Positions 52,365-62,984 of a stretch of 64,000 bases of DNA are shown in pieces. The notes beneath the pieces are model-generated. The model was not told where the DNA came from. It saw only the letters and a list, made by a program, of their open reading frames with translations, and searched no databases. Where the stretch lies: positions 118,540,378 through 118,604,377 of the forward strand of contig NC_053397.1 in assembly GCF_905171765.1 (NCBI RefSeq). Reading direction: 5' to 3'. How positions within the stretch are numbered: the stretch's first letter is position 1; each line of letters begins with the position of its first letter. Both the position numbers and the translations under genes were made by a program. This DNA is from Bufo bufo. Lineage: Eukaryota > Chordata > Amphibia > Anura > Bufonidae.

Positions 52365-53220
52365 TGTATGGATCGCGTGACACAGGACAGGCACACAGGG
52401 GTCTTAGGGCCCTTTCACACAGAGGTGCTACAAAACTCTCCTTTCACCTGGGACAAAGTGCATAATGTACTTCGCCACATCTCTAGGCGATTTGCGCTTT
52501 GCACATTGTCCCATGGGGAAGGAGAGGTTTGTCCTCCAAAGGTAAAAAAACAACAAAAAAAAATCACAGGTAAGCAAAAAAATTAATTAATGTTAAAAAA
52601 AAAAGTTAAAAATTAGTTAATGTTCTGTTTCAAATGTTATATAAAGTTTATAAAAGTTGATGTTAATAAATTTATTGCGTTGCTGCCTGTTTTTTTTTTT
52701 TTAGCTTCTAGGTGGACCAAGCTATCAACCAGCTGCAGCACTGATGTGCATTCTGACAGAAGCATTGCGCTGCTGTCAGATTACACAAAGTTGGTGAATG
52801 CGGCGCTGCAAGACGAGATTTCTCCTCTGCAGTAAAAAAGATACGTTTGCCGAGGCTTATGAGCTGTGTTCATATGCTTTGGCAAACACTTTGTATAAAT
52901 AAAATAAAATTCTGGCAATGATTTATTCATCCACATCGATTGATGTGAATGTAGAAATCGGGTTTGCCAGGGCATACGAGCTGAAGTGGGTTTGGATGTT
53001 GGGCGGAGCTCCAATGTCCTGGCAGACGCCTTTCCCCTCATTTATTTATTTTTTGCACATGTTTTGGCAGAGATTTTTTCATCCACATTGATCGATGCGA
53101 ATGAAGAAATCTGTACCGTTCATTTTTTCTTTCAGCCCAGAGGCTGAACGGAAAAAAAAATCTCATTACCCGTATGCTCAATATAAGAAGAATAGCAGAA
53201 ACTCCTAATCCTGGCCATAC
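52365..53220 (+). other. piggyBac 3' untranslated sequence with poly(A) signals
   Basis: A T/A-rich non-coding stretch after the transposase stop. Overlapping AATAAA hexamers lie at 52898-52908. Two short pairs of inverted or direct segments (TCATCCACATCGATTGATGT and TCATCCACATTGATCGATGC) occur at 52928 and 53079. Confidence 0.6.
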
Positions 53221-55391
53221 ATGTAATGATTGTGGAGACCCTCAAATGCCAGGGCAGTACAAACACCCCACAAATAACCCCATTTTAGAAAGAAGACACC
53301 CCAAGGTATTGAGTCCATGAAAGATTGAACTTTTTGTCCCAAGTTAGCGGAAAGGGAGACTTTGTGAGAAAAAACCAAAAAAAATCAATTTCCGCTAACT
53401 TGTGCCAAAAAAATAAATCTTCTATGAACTCGCCATGCCCCTCACGGAATACCCTGGAGTGTCTTCTTTCCAAAATGGGGTCACATGTGGGGTATTTATA
53501 CTGCCCTGGCATTTTAGGGGCCCTAAAGCGTGAAATTAAGTCTGGAATCCAAATGTCTAAAAATGCCCTCCTAAAAGGTACTCATTGGAATTTGGGCCCC
53601 TTTGCTCACCTAGGCTGCAAAAAAGTGTCACGCATGTGGTATCGCCGTACTCAGGAGAAGTAGGGCAATGTGTTTTGGGGTGTCTTTTCACACATACCCA
53701 TCCTGTGTGTGAGAAATATCTCTGTAAATGACAACTTTTAAATTTTTTTTATACAAAGTTGTCAATTTACAGAGATATGTCTCTCACCCAGCATGGGTAT
53801 ATGTAAAAATACACCCCAAAACATATTGCCCTACTTCTTCTGAGTACGGCGATACCACATGTGTGACACTTTTTTGCAGCCTAGGTGCACAAAGGGGCCC
53901 AAATTCCAATGAGTACCTTTAGGATTTCACAGGGCATTTTTTACGCATTTGGATTCCAAACTACTTCTCACGCTTTAGGGCCCCTAAAATGCCAGGGCAG
54001 TATAAATACCCCACAAGTGACCCCATTTTGAAAAGAAGACACCCCAAGGTATTCTGTGAGAGGCATGGTGAGTTCATAGAAGATTTTTTTTTTTTTGCAC
54101 AAGTTAGCGGAAAATGATACCTTGGGGTGTCTTCTTTCCAAAATGGGGTCACTTGTGGGGTATTTATACTGCCCTGGCATTTTAGGGGCCCTAAAGCGTG
54201 AGAAGTAGTTTGGAATCCAAATGCGTAAAAATGCCCTGTGAAATCCTAAAGGTACTCATTGGAATTTGGGCCCCTTTGTGCACCTAGGCTGCAAAAAAGT
54301 GTCACACATGTGGTATCGCCGTACTCAGAAGAAGTAGGGCAATGTGTTTTGGGGTGTATTTTTACATATACCCATACTGTGTGTGAGAAATATCTCTGTA
54401 AATGACAACTTTTTAAATTTTTTTATACAAAGTTGACAATTTACAGAGATATTTCTCTCACCCAGCATGGGTATATGTAAAAATACACCCCAAAACACAT
54501 TGCCCTACTTTTTCTGAGTACGGCGATACCACATGTGTGACACTTTTTTGCAGCCTAGGTGCGTAAAGGGGCCGAAAGTCCAACGAGTACCTTTGGGCTT
54601 TACAGGGTTGCTCACAATTTAGCCCCGCCCAAAATGCCAGAACAGTAAACACACCCCACAAATGACCCCATTTCGGAAAGTAGACACCCCAAGGTATTCA
54701 CTGAGGGGCATAGTGAGTCCATGGGAGATTTTTTATTTTTTTGCCAGAAGTTAGCAGAAATGGAAACTTCATTATAATTTTTTTCTCAGAAAGTGTCATT
54801 TTCCACTAACTTGTGAAAAAAAATGAAATCATACATAAACTCACCATGCCCCTCCGCGAATACTTTGGGGTGTCTTCTTTCTAAAATGGGGTCATTTGGG
54901 GGGTATTTATACTATCGTAGCATTCTAGCACCTCAAGAAATATGACAGTTGCTCAGAAAGTCAGAGCTGCTTCAAAATGCGGAAATTCACATTTTTGTAC
55001 CATAGTTTGTAAACGCTATAACTTTTGCGCAAACCAATACATATACACTTATTGGATTTTTTTTAATAAAGACATGTAGCACAATAAATTCTGACACAAA
55101 CTTGTATGGAAATGTAATTATATTTGAACAATTTAACCAGAGAAAGTTAAAAATACACTTTTTTTGAGAAAATTGCGGTCTATTTTGATTAATATCAGAA
55201 AAACGAAAAATCTCAGCAGCAATCAAATACCACCAAAAGAAAGCTGTATTTGTCAGAAGAAAAGGAGGTGAAATTCATTTGGGTGCCAAGTTGCATGACC
55301 GAGCAATAAACCGTTAAAGTTGTGAAGTGCCGATTTGTAAAAATGGGCCTGGTCACTAGGGGTTATAAACCTGTGGTCCTTAAGTGGTTAA
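53220..55391. repeat. piggyBac 3' subterminal palindromic modules and terminal repeat
   Basis: Diverged versions of the 44-47 kb modules appear here: TGCCCTGGCATTTTAGGGGC connectors, GTTAGCGGAAA palindromes near 53375 and 54780, and CACCCAGCATGGGTATATGT palindromes near 53745 and 54430. The last 200 bases (ACCAAAAGAAAGCTG, TGCATGACCGAGCAATAAAC) match the reverse complement of 16.6-16.8 kb. The element ends at TTAA 55388-55391. Confidence 0.8.
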
Positions 55392-55961
55392 ATATATACA
55401 AGTGAATTAAATATGATCATGAAAAATCATGAAATAGCTAATAAACCTTTATAGTTATATGAGTGGATAAATACATAAGACCCTGTTATACATGATGTGA
55501 CCAAAAAATTGTTTACACATAAAATACATAACAATTCGCCTATCAAGACTAAAATTGAAAATTAAAAATTTATTAGAAAAATTTGTAAATAAATTCATGA
55601 ATAAATAATTGATTAAAGTTACTAAACATACAAAGTTATACATCAATTATAGTATATATTTTGTTATATATGTGTAGGTAAATGTCCCAAAGTACTAATT
55701 GCTCTGTCAGTTCACTTGAACATTCTCTCTATGTCAGCACGAAAACTTCTCCACATAAGCAAGGAAAGCTCCACCACCCTCGACGGGACCAGCACAGCAG
55801 GTGCCGCCCACCTGACCCACCAGGACACGCCACAAGTACGTAGACACTAAGGCCAAGACCAACAAAGAAAACACAAATTATTAAAAACATATGGAGTTTA
55901 AAAAAAATAAAAACAAAGGTCTAGGATGCACAGAAAAGACCAAAGGGACACATACCCTATT

Positions 55962-56890
55962 CTATAAATATGAAGCAAAGGACATGTCATAATTTAATCC
56001 CCTGGGTTCCATACAATCCAATTCAGGAATCCATCTTACCTCCTTCTGTGCCAAGATTTTCTTCCAGTCGCCACCACGTGCTGTAATGTAGATGTGGTCA
56101 ATGCCTTTAACCCGGAAATTGGTACTGTCACAATCGTGAAATTGCTTGAAGTGCCTAGGGATAGGTTTAAGCATGGTTACATCCTCCTCATCCTTGGCGG
56201 CTTCTATACCAAGAATTTGTTCCCGTGTACGTCTCCTCAATTCCCTTGAGGTCATGCCAACGTAAACACGTTGGCATGGACAGGTCGCCAAATAAATTAC
56301 CCCTAAGGTATTGCACATGATATTATGGGTAATCTTATATTGTCTGTCACTTTTCATAGGATTGCTAAAATGTGAGGCCCTGTCAATGTTAGAACAGGCC
56401 ACACATTTTCCACACTGGAAACAGACACATTTGGGGCCCTTAGAACCAAAACTTATCTGTGGATAAGGACCGGGATGATCGCTTTTGACCAAGAGATCTT
56501 TCAAGTTTATTGTCCGCCTGTATGTAATAGAGGGACAAGAAGGGAGAATCTTGGTCAAAGTAGGGCCCAGATGTAATACCTCCCAATATTTAGTCAGGAC
56601 ATCTTTCATCGGGCGCCACTGAGGGTTGTACGATGTTATAAAGCTTACCTTATAATTTAGATTTTGCTTTTGTCGTCTCTGGCGGTACACTAAAAGTTGA
56701 TCTCTTTTTGCCATTTTGGCCTTGCTGTATCCTTGTCGGATCTTCGCTCTAGAATATCCACGGTCCGAGAATCTGTTCTGAAGATCCTGGGACTGTGTCT
56801 CAAATGCTTCTTTCATCGAGCAGATCCTTTTGGCTCTTAAAAATTGACAATATGGTATGTTCTGAATGAGATTCGAACACATTCTTGGTA
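55962..56890 (-). pseudogene. PLE2 RT C-terminus and GIY-YIG endonuclease
   Basis: After a lysine/arginine-rich linker (RGYSRAKIRQGYSKAKMAKR, LLVYRQRRQKQ) comes the cysteine cluster CVCFQCGKCVACS. The GIY-YIG domain follows with GVIYLATCPCQRVYVGMTSR, then ELRRRTREQILGIEAAK, and ends HFKQFHDCDSTNFRVKGID and WKKILAQKEVRWIPELD. The endonuclease frame is uninterrupted, but the RT domain is absent, so the element is 5'-truncated. It differs from PLE1 in sequence and is a different lineage. Confidence 0.85.
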
Positions 56891-57160
56891 TAGAAGCGCC
56901 AAGGGTGAGGAGGAAGTAACCATGCTTAAACCTATCTCTAGGCACTTCAAGCAATTTCACGATTGTGACAGTACCAGTTTCCGGGTTAAAGGCATTGACC
57001 GCATCTACATTACAGCACGTGGTGGCGACTGGAAGAAAATCTTGGCACAGAAGAAGCTAAGATGGATTCATGAATTGGATTGTATGGTACCCAGGGGATT
57101 AAATGATGACATGTCCTTTGCTTCATATTTATTAAATAGGGTATGTGTCCCTTTGGTCTC
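56890..57160 (+). pseudogene. Inverted second copy of PLE2 endonuclease C-terminus
   Basis: The frame EEVTMLKPISRHFKQFHDCD ... ARGGDWKKILAQKKLRWIHE repeats the last ~75 residues of the minus-strand copy with a few substitutions. It has no GIY-YIG motif of its own. It is fused to the opposite-strand copy at about 56890. Confidence 0.82.
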
Positions 57161-57460
57161 TTCTGTGCATCCTAAACCTTTGTTTTTATTTTTTTTAAAC
57201 TCCATATGTTTTTAATAATTTGTGTTCTCTTTGTTGGTCTTGGCCTTAGTGTCTACGTAAATTTTTATTTTTATTTTTTATTCTCAATTTTAATCTTGAT
57301 ACACAAATTGTTATGTATTTTATGTGTAAACAATTTTTTGGTCACATCATGTATAACAGGGTCTTATGTATTTATCCACTCATATAACTATAAAGGTTTA
57401 TCAGCTATTTCATTATTTTTCATGATCATATTTAATTCACTTGTATATATTTAATATACA

Positions 57461-57895
57461 GGGTGGGCCATTTATATGGATACACCTTAATAAAATGGGA
57501 ATGGTTGGTGATATTAACTTCCTGTTTGTGGCACATTAGTATATGTGAGGGGGGGGGAAACTTTTCAAGATGGGTGGTGACCATGGAGGCCATTTTGAAG
57601 TCGGCCATTTTGAATCCAACTTTAGTTTTTTCAATAGGAAGAGGGTCATGTGACACATTAAACTTATTGGGAATTTCACAAGAAAAACAATGGTGTGCTT
57701 GGTTTTATTTGTAACTTTATTCTTTCATGAGTTATTTACAAGTTTCTGACCACTTATAAAATGTGTTCAATGTGCTGCCCATTTTGTTGGATTGTCAATG
57801 CAACCCTCTTCTCCCACTCTTCACACACTGATAGCAACACCGCATGAGAAATGCTAGCACAGGCTTCCAGTATCCGTAGATTCAGGTGCTGCCAA
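57461..57895 (-). mobile_element. Mariner-type transposon end (fragment)
   Basis: It starts CAGGGTGGGCCATTTATATG after TA. On the minus strand 57895-57765 encodes LRILEACASISHAVLLSVCE, then EEWEKRVALTIQQNGQHIEH and a stop. That matches the C-terminus of a mariner-like transposase. The rest of the gene and the other terminus are missing; a LINE fragment begins at about 57896. Confidence 0.6.
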
Positions 57896-58945
57896 CTCGG
57901 CTTTATGAAGACTGAGGGTTTTCTCTAAATTGAAGGGATGGTGGCAGGAATACTTAGACAATAATTCCACAACCACAGAACCTCAACTACTGTGGGATGC
58001 AGGCAAAGTGGTGATAAGGATACGATATGGATCATAGGATAAAGTATATATCTACTCAACTAGCCAAACATAGTCTAATGTTGAGACATGCATATGTAGC
58101 TTTTTACCTCTTCCCCTACACTGCCAAACAAAAAGGACTGGCATGATGCCAAGTCTTAATATGAGATTTGGATGCAAAAAAAAGAAGACCTTTACTGTAC
58201 CCAAAGGGAAGCCCAATTGTACATGTATGGCAGAGACCGAATTATGCAGTCATCAGATTTCACAATATTTAAAGGTTGGAAATCTGATTTCCCAAGTGAT
58301 ACCCTAAATCAGTGTTTCCCAACCAGTGTGCCTCCAGCTGTTGCAAAACTACAACTCCCAGCATGCCCGCACAGCCAAAGGCTGTCCGGGCATGCTGGGA
58401 GTTGTAGTTTTGCAACAGCTGGAGGCACACTGGTTGGGAAACACTGCCCTAAATAACGCCATTCTGACAGAGTGGACATGAGTAAGAAAGGCGAATGTTA
58501 ATGAAGTATGGAGGGAGATACAATTTAGGATCATACACAGGGCAATATATGGTTTCCGGAAAAGAAAAACAACTATGGGTCAAGGTAGACTGGTAGCATG
58601 CCCCAAGTGTCAATTGGAAGATACTGATCTATACCATGGACTTTGGGCATGCCCGGTTTCCAAATGTTTTTGGAGTCAGTTAAATGAGCTACTTAAAACT
58701 GGTGCCAGGAGGCACCAGAAATTATACTCTTCCAGGCATCAGGGGGAAGGAATAACCTGCCAGAGGTTATACACCTTTTCATCCTGGCAGCCAAGAGATG
58801 TCTTTTGAGTAGATGGCTTGACCCAGAGTATCCCAGTGTGTCAGAGTTGGCAGCCCAGGTGAAACATTGCATGATGTTAGAAAGAGTAGAAACTGAGAGG
58901 AGGCAAGAAACTCAGGCAACCACATTCTTCAAGAAATGGAGGCAG
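57896..58945 (+). mobile_element. L1-type LINE 3' fragment
   Basis: In several frames the plus strand reads EIQFRIIHRAIYGFRKRK-like codons (58510), then GRLVACPKCQLEDTDLYHGL and WACPVSKCFWSQLNELL. It continues with ARRHQKLYSSR-like codons and SRWLDPEYPSVSELAAQVKH, ending TTFFKKWRQF. The C-x2-C-x7-H-x4-C zinc pattern and following helices are typical of the C-terminal end of L1/Tx1-type ORF2. It is frameshifted and truncated. A hAT MITE is inserted at 58310-58446. Confidence 0.65.
58310..58446. mobile_element. hAT MITE, 137-bp near-perfect hairpin
   Basis: CAGTGTTTCCCAACCAGTGT mirrors ACACTGGTTGGGAAACACTG with arms of about 60 bp and a short loop. CCCTAAAT at 58302-58309 and 58447-58454 is the 8-bp hAT target duplication. 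The arm ACTACAACTCCCAGCATGCC resembles a promoter-type element found in many genomes, but here it is part of the MITE. Confidence 0.9.
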
Positions 58946-59104
58946 TTTAGGCTACTTTCACTCTCGCGTTTAGCAATTAAAAAATTGCTAAACGGATGCA
59001 AGCAGGAGACTATTTAACGGATCAGTTCAAACTGATCCGCCTGTAAAGCTGATCAGTTCTTTACGTTTGCTTCAGTTTTGGCTTCCGTTTAGCGGATCCG
59101 TTTT

Positions 59105-59620
59105 TAAAGAAGAAGGTGTGTTTTAAATACTCCACCCACTTTGACAGTGTATTTAAGCAGAATAAACACCAATACAAATGGGGGAGAACCAATGTCATCC
59201 GGATATTCCCCTAATATGTAACACAAACAACGGCCATTCCGGATAGGAAGTAATAAATATATATCTTTATTTGTACATAATACATATAATATCAATTAAA
59301 ACCAATTGGAGGTGAACATGCACATGAGGCTTATTGCCACACAAGGGATTACAGATAATATAGGCATCAAGGTACAATTCAATCTGACAAAAGTAGAGGT
59401 ATGCGGTCACCACATAAGGTGCATAAGATCATAGCAAAGTGCCGAATATCAAGCTATACACCGTAAATAGACCCAAGTACTCTTCACATTACAATAAGTG
59501 TACCTTTAAAGGATCTGTGTCTCCCACGTCCCGACGCGCGTTTCGCCTATTGCTTCATCAGGAGCACCTCCATTCAGGCTCATTGTATTTTGGAACTATG
59601 TTGCCTGCACACTTGTGTCA
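59105..59620. mobile_element. Short retroelement fragment with hammerhead-like core
   Basis: A non-coding AT-rich stretch containing AATATATATCTTTATTTGTA and, on the minus strand, a hammerhead-like core (59525-59567). Borders are approximate and no target duplication was found. It resembles the elements at 4265 and 40767 in the core motif only. Confidence 0.45.
59525..59567 (-). ncRNA. Hammerhead-like motif
   Basis: On the minus strand: CTC, CTGATGA, A, GCAATAGGC, GAAA, CGCGCG, TC, GGG. The core heptamer and GAAA are intact and stem III is two base pairs. Stem I starts C-G, U-G, C-G and then loses pairing. Stem II needs a bulged A. It could be weakly active or a relic. Confidence 0.4.
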
Positions 59621-59639
59621 GTGAGTGAGGTTTCTAATC

Positions 59640-59934
59640 CTGAAAGCGAGATGGAGAAGACGTGACCAGGAAAGAAGAAGACGCCAGTATTGGATACACC
59701 CTATAACTTCCAAACGGATGACCAGAGGCGTTCTACAGTCCTGTATTTGGAGCTTTGTACGAATCCTGAAACATTTTTCAATTATATGCGCATTACTGTT
59801 GATAGTTATGACCAGCTGCTGTAGCTCATTTCATCACGCATTGAAAGACAGGACACGCGCTACTGAAGGGCCATTTCTCCTGCAGAGAGGCTGATGGTGA
59901 CAATAAGGTAAAAGATTTGTCTTTTTTTGATCGC

Positions 59935-59985
<51 letters not shown>

Positions 59986-60367
59986 TAGATTTTTTTTAAC
60001 TTATATTTGTATTCTTTTTTTAAAGTTTTCTTGCTACTGGAGAAAGTCTGTCATCGTTACATTACCAATATCGCATGGGTATTTCGACAATCTCCAGAGT
60101 AGTCTGTGATACTTGTCGTGCATTGTGGGCAGTATTGCATGAGGATTTCATACCACATCCAACAACAGAACAGCGGCTTAAAATAGAAGACAAGTTCATG
60201 GAAACAAGCCAATTCCCTAATTGTGTAGGAGCTGTGGATGGCAAACATAGGATTGTAAAACCTTCTGGAAGTGTATCCGAATTTTTTAACTACAAAAAAT
60301 ATTTCTCCATTATCTTAATGGCCATTGCAGATGCTGATTATCGATTTGTCACAGTTGACATTGGAGC
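59640..60367 (+). pseudogene. PIF/Harbinger transposase, spliced, disrupted by Gypsy
   Basis: Exon 1 (59640-59910) starts ERRRRQYWIHPITSKR, shifts frame near 59710, and continues YLELCTNPETFFNYMRITVD, ISPAERLMVTI with two stop codons. A donor GTAAAA (59911) and an acceptor AAAG near 60026 bracket a ~116-bp intron containing a (TA)n run. Exon 2 reads FLATGESLSSLHYQYRMGIS, DTCRALWAVLHEDFIPHPTT, then NCVGAVDGKHRIVKPSGS (first catalytic Asp region) and IADADYRFVTVDIGA. The Gypsy LTR begins there. The DDE fold is incomplete. Confidence 0.82.
59939..59982. repeat. (TA)n microsatellite in Harbinger intron
   Basis: An uninterrupted TA run of about 40 bases, preceded by TGTGTG, inside the inferred transposase intron. 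Confidence 0.95.
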
Positions 60368-61013
60368 TGTAATGACCGGCGTCACGCAAAGGGAGGGGAA
60401 TGGGAAGGCCCTGTCCAAGGGAGAGGGAAAGATGGTGACCCCTGACTCACCTTGCGGCTGGCACCTGACTGCCCTGACGTCCCTAGACGGGTTCCTCACC
60501 CGTACGCCGATCACGTGCCTAAACCCTGGCTTTCCCTAAGAAGAACCCTATGTAGTGAACGGGGCGGTGGGATCACTAGTCCGCACCACTGACACTAAGA
60601 GGAAAACACCAAGGAGAGGACAGACAATACAGACAAACATATAATCCCAGGTGGGCGACAACAGCAGACCACCAAGGCCCAACAGGGATCCGGAGGGTAA
60701 CGTTCTGGAACAACAACCAGGGAACACAGCTACACAGCTCCAGTGGGTCAGTATAGAAGTCCAGGCAGGAAGCTCTATATCTGGCAACCAGAGAAGTGAG
60801 AGATGGGAATATAAGGAGGTTCGGATTGCTGGACAAGAAACAGCTGAGGAGGAGAAACTACGGATCCCTGAGTGAGCCAAAAAGGATTGCAAGGCAAACC
60901 CAGAAAGCTACCATTAATAAACAGCACTGTCTTTAGACATAGAGCGCGCAGCCACCCGCTGCGACTTCCTGACCCCGGGTATAACGGAGTCAGGCGTGGC
61001 TCTTGACATTACA
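60368..61013 (-). repeat. Gypsy 3' LTR, 646 bp
   Basis: Bounded by TGTAATG at 60368 and CATTACA ending at 61013, a 7-bp perfect inverted repeat with TG..CA termini. Plus-strand Harbinger coding stops at its left edge. On the minus strand integrase codons run straight into TGTAATGTCAAGAG. The partner LTR cannot be compared here. Confidence 0.85.
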
Positions 61014-61669
61014 TCCTGACGCAACCTTGGCCACCAAAAACGACGAGACAATAGCTCCAAGGTTGCTTTACTACCCGGGTGCCCAGCAAGTGCCAAATTA
61101 TGATGTTCCTTTAATAATTCGAGACCCAGGTTTAACGGTACAAACAATTTCTCTGAGGGGCAAGAGACCGGGGCGTCCCCCTGGGCCTCTAACACCTTCC
61201 ACTCCAGAACAGAGTGTACCACAGAGACAACCACTCCTCTTTGTAGAATGGGTACCGGATCACTCACATTACCCCCTCCAGGGAAACAACGAGATAGTGC
61301 ATCTGCCTTGGTATTTTTTGCCCCAGGACGATAGGTAATAACAAAGTTAAACCTGGTAAAAAATAGCGACCACCTAGCTTGTCTAGGGGTGAGACGCTTA
61401 GTTGATTCGAGGTACAGAAGGTTTTTGTGGTCCGTAATCACAGTGACGGGGTGGATTGCCCCCTCTAAAAAGTGACGCCATTCTTCAAATGCTAGTTTAA
61501 TAGCTAATAGTTCCCTATTGCCAATATCATAGTTCTTCTCTGCTGCAGATAGTTTTTTTAGAAAAGAACGCACAAGTACGCCATTTGCCAGGAGACGGAC
61601 CCTGAGACAGCACAGCCCCCACTCCCACCTCTGACGCATCAACTTCAACAATAAAAGGCTGGGAGACAT
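61014..61669 (-). pseudogene. Gypsy RNase H and truncated integrase
   Basis: RNase H signatures are YDIGNRELLAIKLAFEEWRH, FLEGAIHPVTVITDHKNLLY, RPGAKNTKADALSR. After a spacer the integrase zinc-binding start appears (LLKEHHNLALAGHPGSKATL, LLSRRFWWPRLRQD), with the two histidines but neither cysteine. The frame then enters the LTR. The whole integrase DDE core is missing, so this copy could not integrate by itself. Confidence 0.87.
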
Positions 61670-62984
61670 CAGGTTGGATTAGTACAGGTGCCGAGGTAAA
61701 CCTCTCTTTTAGAGAGGAAAAAGAAATTTTAGCGGCGTCAGACCATTTGGAAAAATCAGTTCCCTTCATAGTCATGTCAGTAAGGGGTTTTACAATCACC
61801 GAATAATTTTTAATGAACTTTCTATAGAAATTTGCGAAGCCCAAGAACCGTTGCAGTGCTTTGAGGTTCTCAGGAAGATCCCAATCTAAAATTGCCTGGA
61901 CCTTCCTAGGATCCATACGGAAACCTGAAGCAGATAATAAATAACCTAGGAACTGTATTTCCTGAACGGCGAAGACACACTTTTCAATTTTAGCATATAA
62001 TTTATTCGTCCGTAGGACCTGCAGTACCTGTCTGACATGCACCTCATGTGTTTTCAGATCAGACGAATAAATTAAAATATGATCTAGGTATATCACCACA
62101 AACCTGCCGATAAGATGACTAAAAATGTCATTAACGAAATGTTGGTAGACAGCAGGAGCATTGGTCAGACCGAAAGGCATGACTAGATTTTCATAATGCC
62201 CCTCAGGGGTGTTAAAAGCTGTCTTCCACTCATCCCCTTCCTTCATACGAATCAGATTGTAGGCCCCCCTAAGATCAAGTTTGGAGAACCACCTAGCACC
62301 CGCAATCTGATTAAATAGGTCAGGAATGAGAGGAAGTGGGTATGGGTCTCGGATGGTTATCCGGTTTAATTCGCGAAAATCTAGGCAAGGACGCAGGCCC
62401 CCATCTTTCTTTTTAACAAAGAAAAACCCTGCAGCCACGGGTGAAGAAGAGGGTCTGATGTGTCCCTTAGCCAAGCTCTCGGAGATATAATCTTTCATGG
62501 CTTCTTTCTCCGGACCCGAAAGATTATATAACCTGGTCTTGGGTAATTTTGCACCGGGAATCAGGTTAACCGGGCAATCATAAGGACGGTGAGGTGGTAA
62601 CTTCTGGCAACCCTTTTCAGAAAAAACGTCCTCAAAGTCCGAAACAAATGTAGGTAGGGTAGCTATGGAGACGACTAAGCAATTGCTATTTAAGCAATTT
62701 TCTCTGCAATGCTCACTCCACTCCAATATCTCCCTGGCCTGCCAATCCACCACTGGATTGTGCGCTACCAACCAGGGAAGACCCAACACCACAGGAGTGG
62801 GAAGCCCCTCCAGAACATAACATGAAAGCCACTCGTTATGGTGGTCCCCTACCCGAAGGTGTAAGTTATGGACAATGTGAGTGAGGTTTCTCTGAGACAG
62901 AGGAGCAGAATCAATAGCGAATATGGGAATAGGTCTCCTTAGCGTACAGAGAGACAAACCCATAGTGTGGGCAAAAATGGGCAT
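61527..62984 (-). pseudogene. Gypsy reverse transcriptase (YLDD changed to YLDH)
   Basis: The 485-residue frame begins in the end of the protease region (PVVLGLPWLVAHNPVVDWQA). RT follows: FFVKKKDGGLRPCLDFRELN, KLDLRGAYNLIRMKEGDEWK (motif A Asp present), MPFGLTNAPAVYQHFVND, then VVIYLDHILIYSSD. Motif C is normally YLDD or YVDD, and its second Asp is His here, which should abolish polymerisation. The connection domain and start of RNase H (FIVEVDASEVGVGAVLSQ) end the frame. RNase H continues one frame away near 61,600. Confidence 0.88.

Larger units (their letters stand above)
34868..55391 (+). mobile_element. piggyBac element with transposase, invaded by hAT and Tc1
   Basis: The 5' side (34868-35150) matches the 5' subterminal sequence of the element at 42.36-42.65 kb, but its terminal TTAA repeat is not found, so the 5' end is truncated or rearranged. 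The hAT element occupies 35151-48317 and Tc1-c 48468-50089. The body resumes at 48326 with the transposase at 50433-52364. The 3' end is at 55388-55391 (GGTCCTTAAGTGGTTAA). Without insertions the element is about 5.7 kb. Confidence 0.75.
55392..57456. mobile_element. PLE2: Penelope-like fragment in inverted arrangement
   Basis: A minus-strand 3' part (56890-55392) is followed by an inverted second copy of the same 3' part (56890-57456). The outer tips mirror each other: ATATATACAAGTGAATTAAA at the left, TTTAATTCACTTGTATATAT at the right. The left copy has ~200 bp of untranslated sequence that the right one lacks. Head-to-head partial copies are common for Penelope-like insertions. RT is absent. 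Confidence 0.75.
58950..60367 (+). mobile_element. PIF/Harbinger element, 5' part
   Basis: GGCTACTTTCACTCTCGCGT after TTTA begins a Harbinger terminal repeat at about 58950. The transposase gene follows at 59640-60367. A short retroelement (about 59105-59620) interrupts the 5' side and a Gypsy LTR interrupts the gene at 60368. The 3' end would lie beyond the window. Assignment of the terminal repeat to this transposase is inferred from position. Confidence 0.55.

Noticed and set aside
55392..57456. PLE1 and PLE2 as two halves of one element
   Set aside because: Their GIY-YIG domains and cysteine clusters differ clearly in sequence, so they are separate lineages.
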